From: PCC-9228 sp964477525
GTDB taxonomy: Bacteria > Cyanobacteriota > Cyanobacteriia > Cyanobacteriales > PCC-9228
Direction: 5' to 3'
Assembly: GCA_964477525.1 (NCBI GenBank)
Contig: CAYZHY010000010.1
Span: 1-51,879 of the forward strand
Length of the DNA stretch: 51,879 nt
Positions 51,784 to 51,879 of the stretch are shown piece by piece. The position numbers and the translations under genes were made by a program. Under the pieces are notes generated by a model. It worked only from the letters and a program-made list of their open reading frames with translations. It ran no database searches and was not told the origin of the DNA. Numbering within the stretch: position 1 is the stretch's first letter; every line of letters begins with the position of its first letter.

Positions 51784-51854
51784 GAGCATCGGGGCATGGG
51801 AACATCGGGGCATCGGGGCATCGGGGCATCGGGGCATCGGGGCATCGGGGCATC
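51783..51854. repeat. Tandem octamer repeat GGGGCATC, nine units
   Basis: Nine consecutive eight-base units. The first three (51783-51806) are variant: GGAGCATC, GGGGCATG, GGAACATC. The last six (51807-51854) are perfect GGGGCATC. The first G of the array is the last base of the methyltransferase stop codon TAG. Octamer periodicity breaks reading frames, and on the minus strand gives a Pro/Asp/Arg-rich open frame that is not a gene. Confidence 0.95.
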
Positions 51855-51879
51855 GGAGAAAACAACCAATTATATCGCC

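Noticed and set aside
51783..51854. Possible CRISPR array
   Set aside because: Units are contiguous octamers with no spacers and no cas genes nearby.
51662..51869. Two minus-strand open frames with Pro-Arg-Cys-Pro-Asp-Ala repeats
   Set aside because: They are translations of the octamer array and the methyltransferase 3' end.

Overview
This window is a chromosomal segment of a cyanobacterium. It carries apcE (phycobilisome core-membrane linker with three linker repeats), a probable mgdA-type glucolipid synthase, and several families largely confined to cyanobacteria (DUF4327, DUF751/Ycf33, DUF1350, DUF3038, DUF4335, COP23). The octamer GCGATCGC and its core CGATCG recur throughout; this HIP1 palindrome is typical of many cyanobacterial genomes. 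Base composition is near balanced. Intergenic G-rich period-8, -9 and -18 repeats suggest a filamentous or large-genome lineage, but species and genus cannot be fixed from sequence alone. I see no insertion sequence, prophage or CRISPR array.

Layout: 0.1-1.4 kb, a Uma2-type nuclease-fold protein and a cold-type RNA-binding protein. 1.5-6.2 kb, transport (MFS permease, TVP38 membrane protein, TrkA-type K+ regulator, CPA1 Na+/H+ antiporter). 6.6-8.4 kb, a tightly overlapping trio of two DUF488 proteins and a dual-OB-like protein, followed by G-rich repeats, a REP-like palindrome and tRNA-Val(UAC). 9-11 kb, a DUF2227 protein, mazG and crcB. 11.5-14.6 kb, ssb and the mreBCD shape operon. 14.7-17.8 kb, an HTH/coiled-coil/GrpE-like fusion, a DUF1350 hydrolase, an M15-like peptidase fold and an isocitrate-lyase-superfamily enzyme. 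18.2-22.5 kb, a GH57 enzyme and the glucolipid synthase. 22.5-26.1 kb, dnaX interrupted by a mini-intein, and a peptidyl-prolyl isomerase. 26.1-26.9 kb looks like a decayed gene. 27-31.3 kb, small cyanobacterial proteins and the tlyA-DUF751-rbfA-nagZ group. 31.8-37.3 kb, a voltage-gated K+ channel, a ureD without urease genes beside it, an SDR, an atpC without atpB beside it, a serpin and a metallophosphoesterase.

A 100-N gap at 37394-37493 is flanked by identical 55-base sequences and is most likely an unjoined contig overlap. After it come mutS2, the DUF3038/DUF4335/DUF3352 trio, then a Pepco-like protein, a YiaA/B protein and a membrane-anchored caspase ending in a COP23 domain. The window closes with a 38-codon membrane peptide gene, apcE with a clear terminator, a methyltransferase, and a tandem 8-base repeat that begins inside the methyltransferase stop codon.

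The best candidates for undescribed biology are the Pepco/YiaAB/caspase-COP23 group (44.5-47.1 kb), the DUF488-DUF488-dual-OB operon (6.6-8.4 kb) and the HTH-GrpE fusion (14.7 kb). Family assignments rest on motif recognition by eye; no database search was run.
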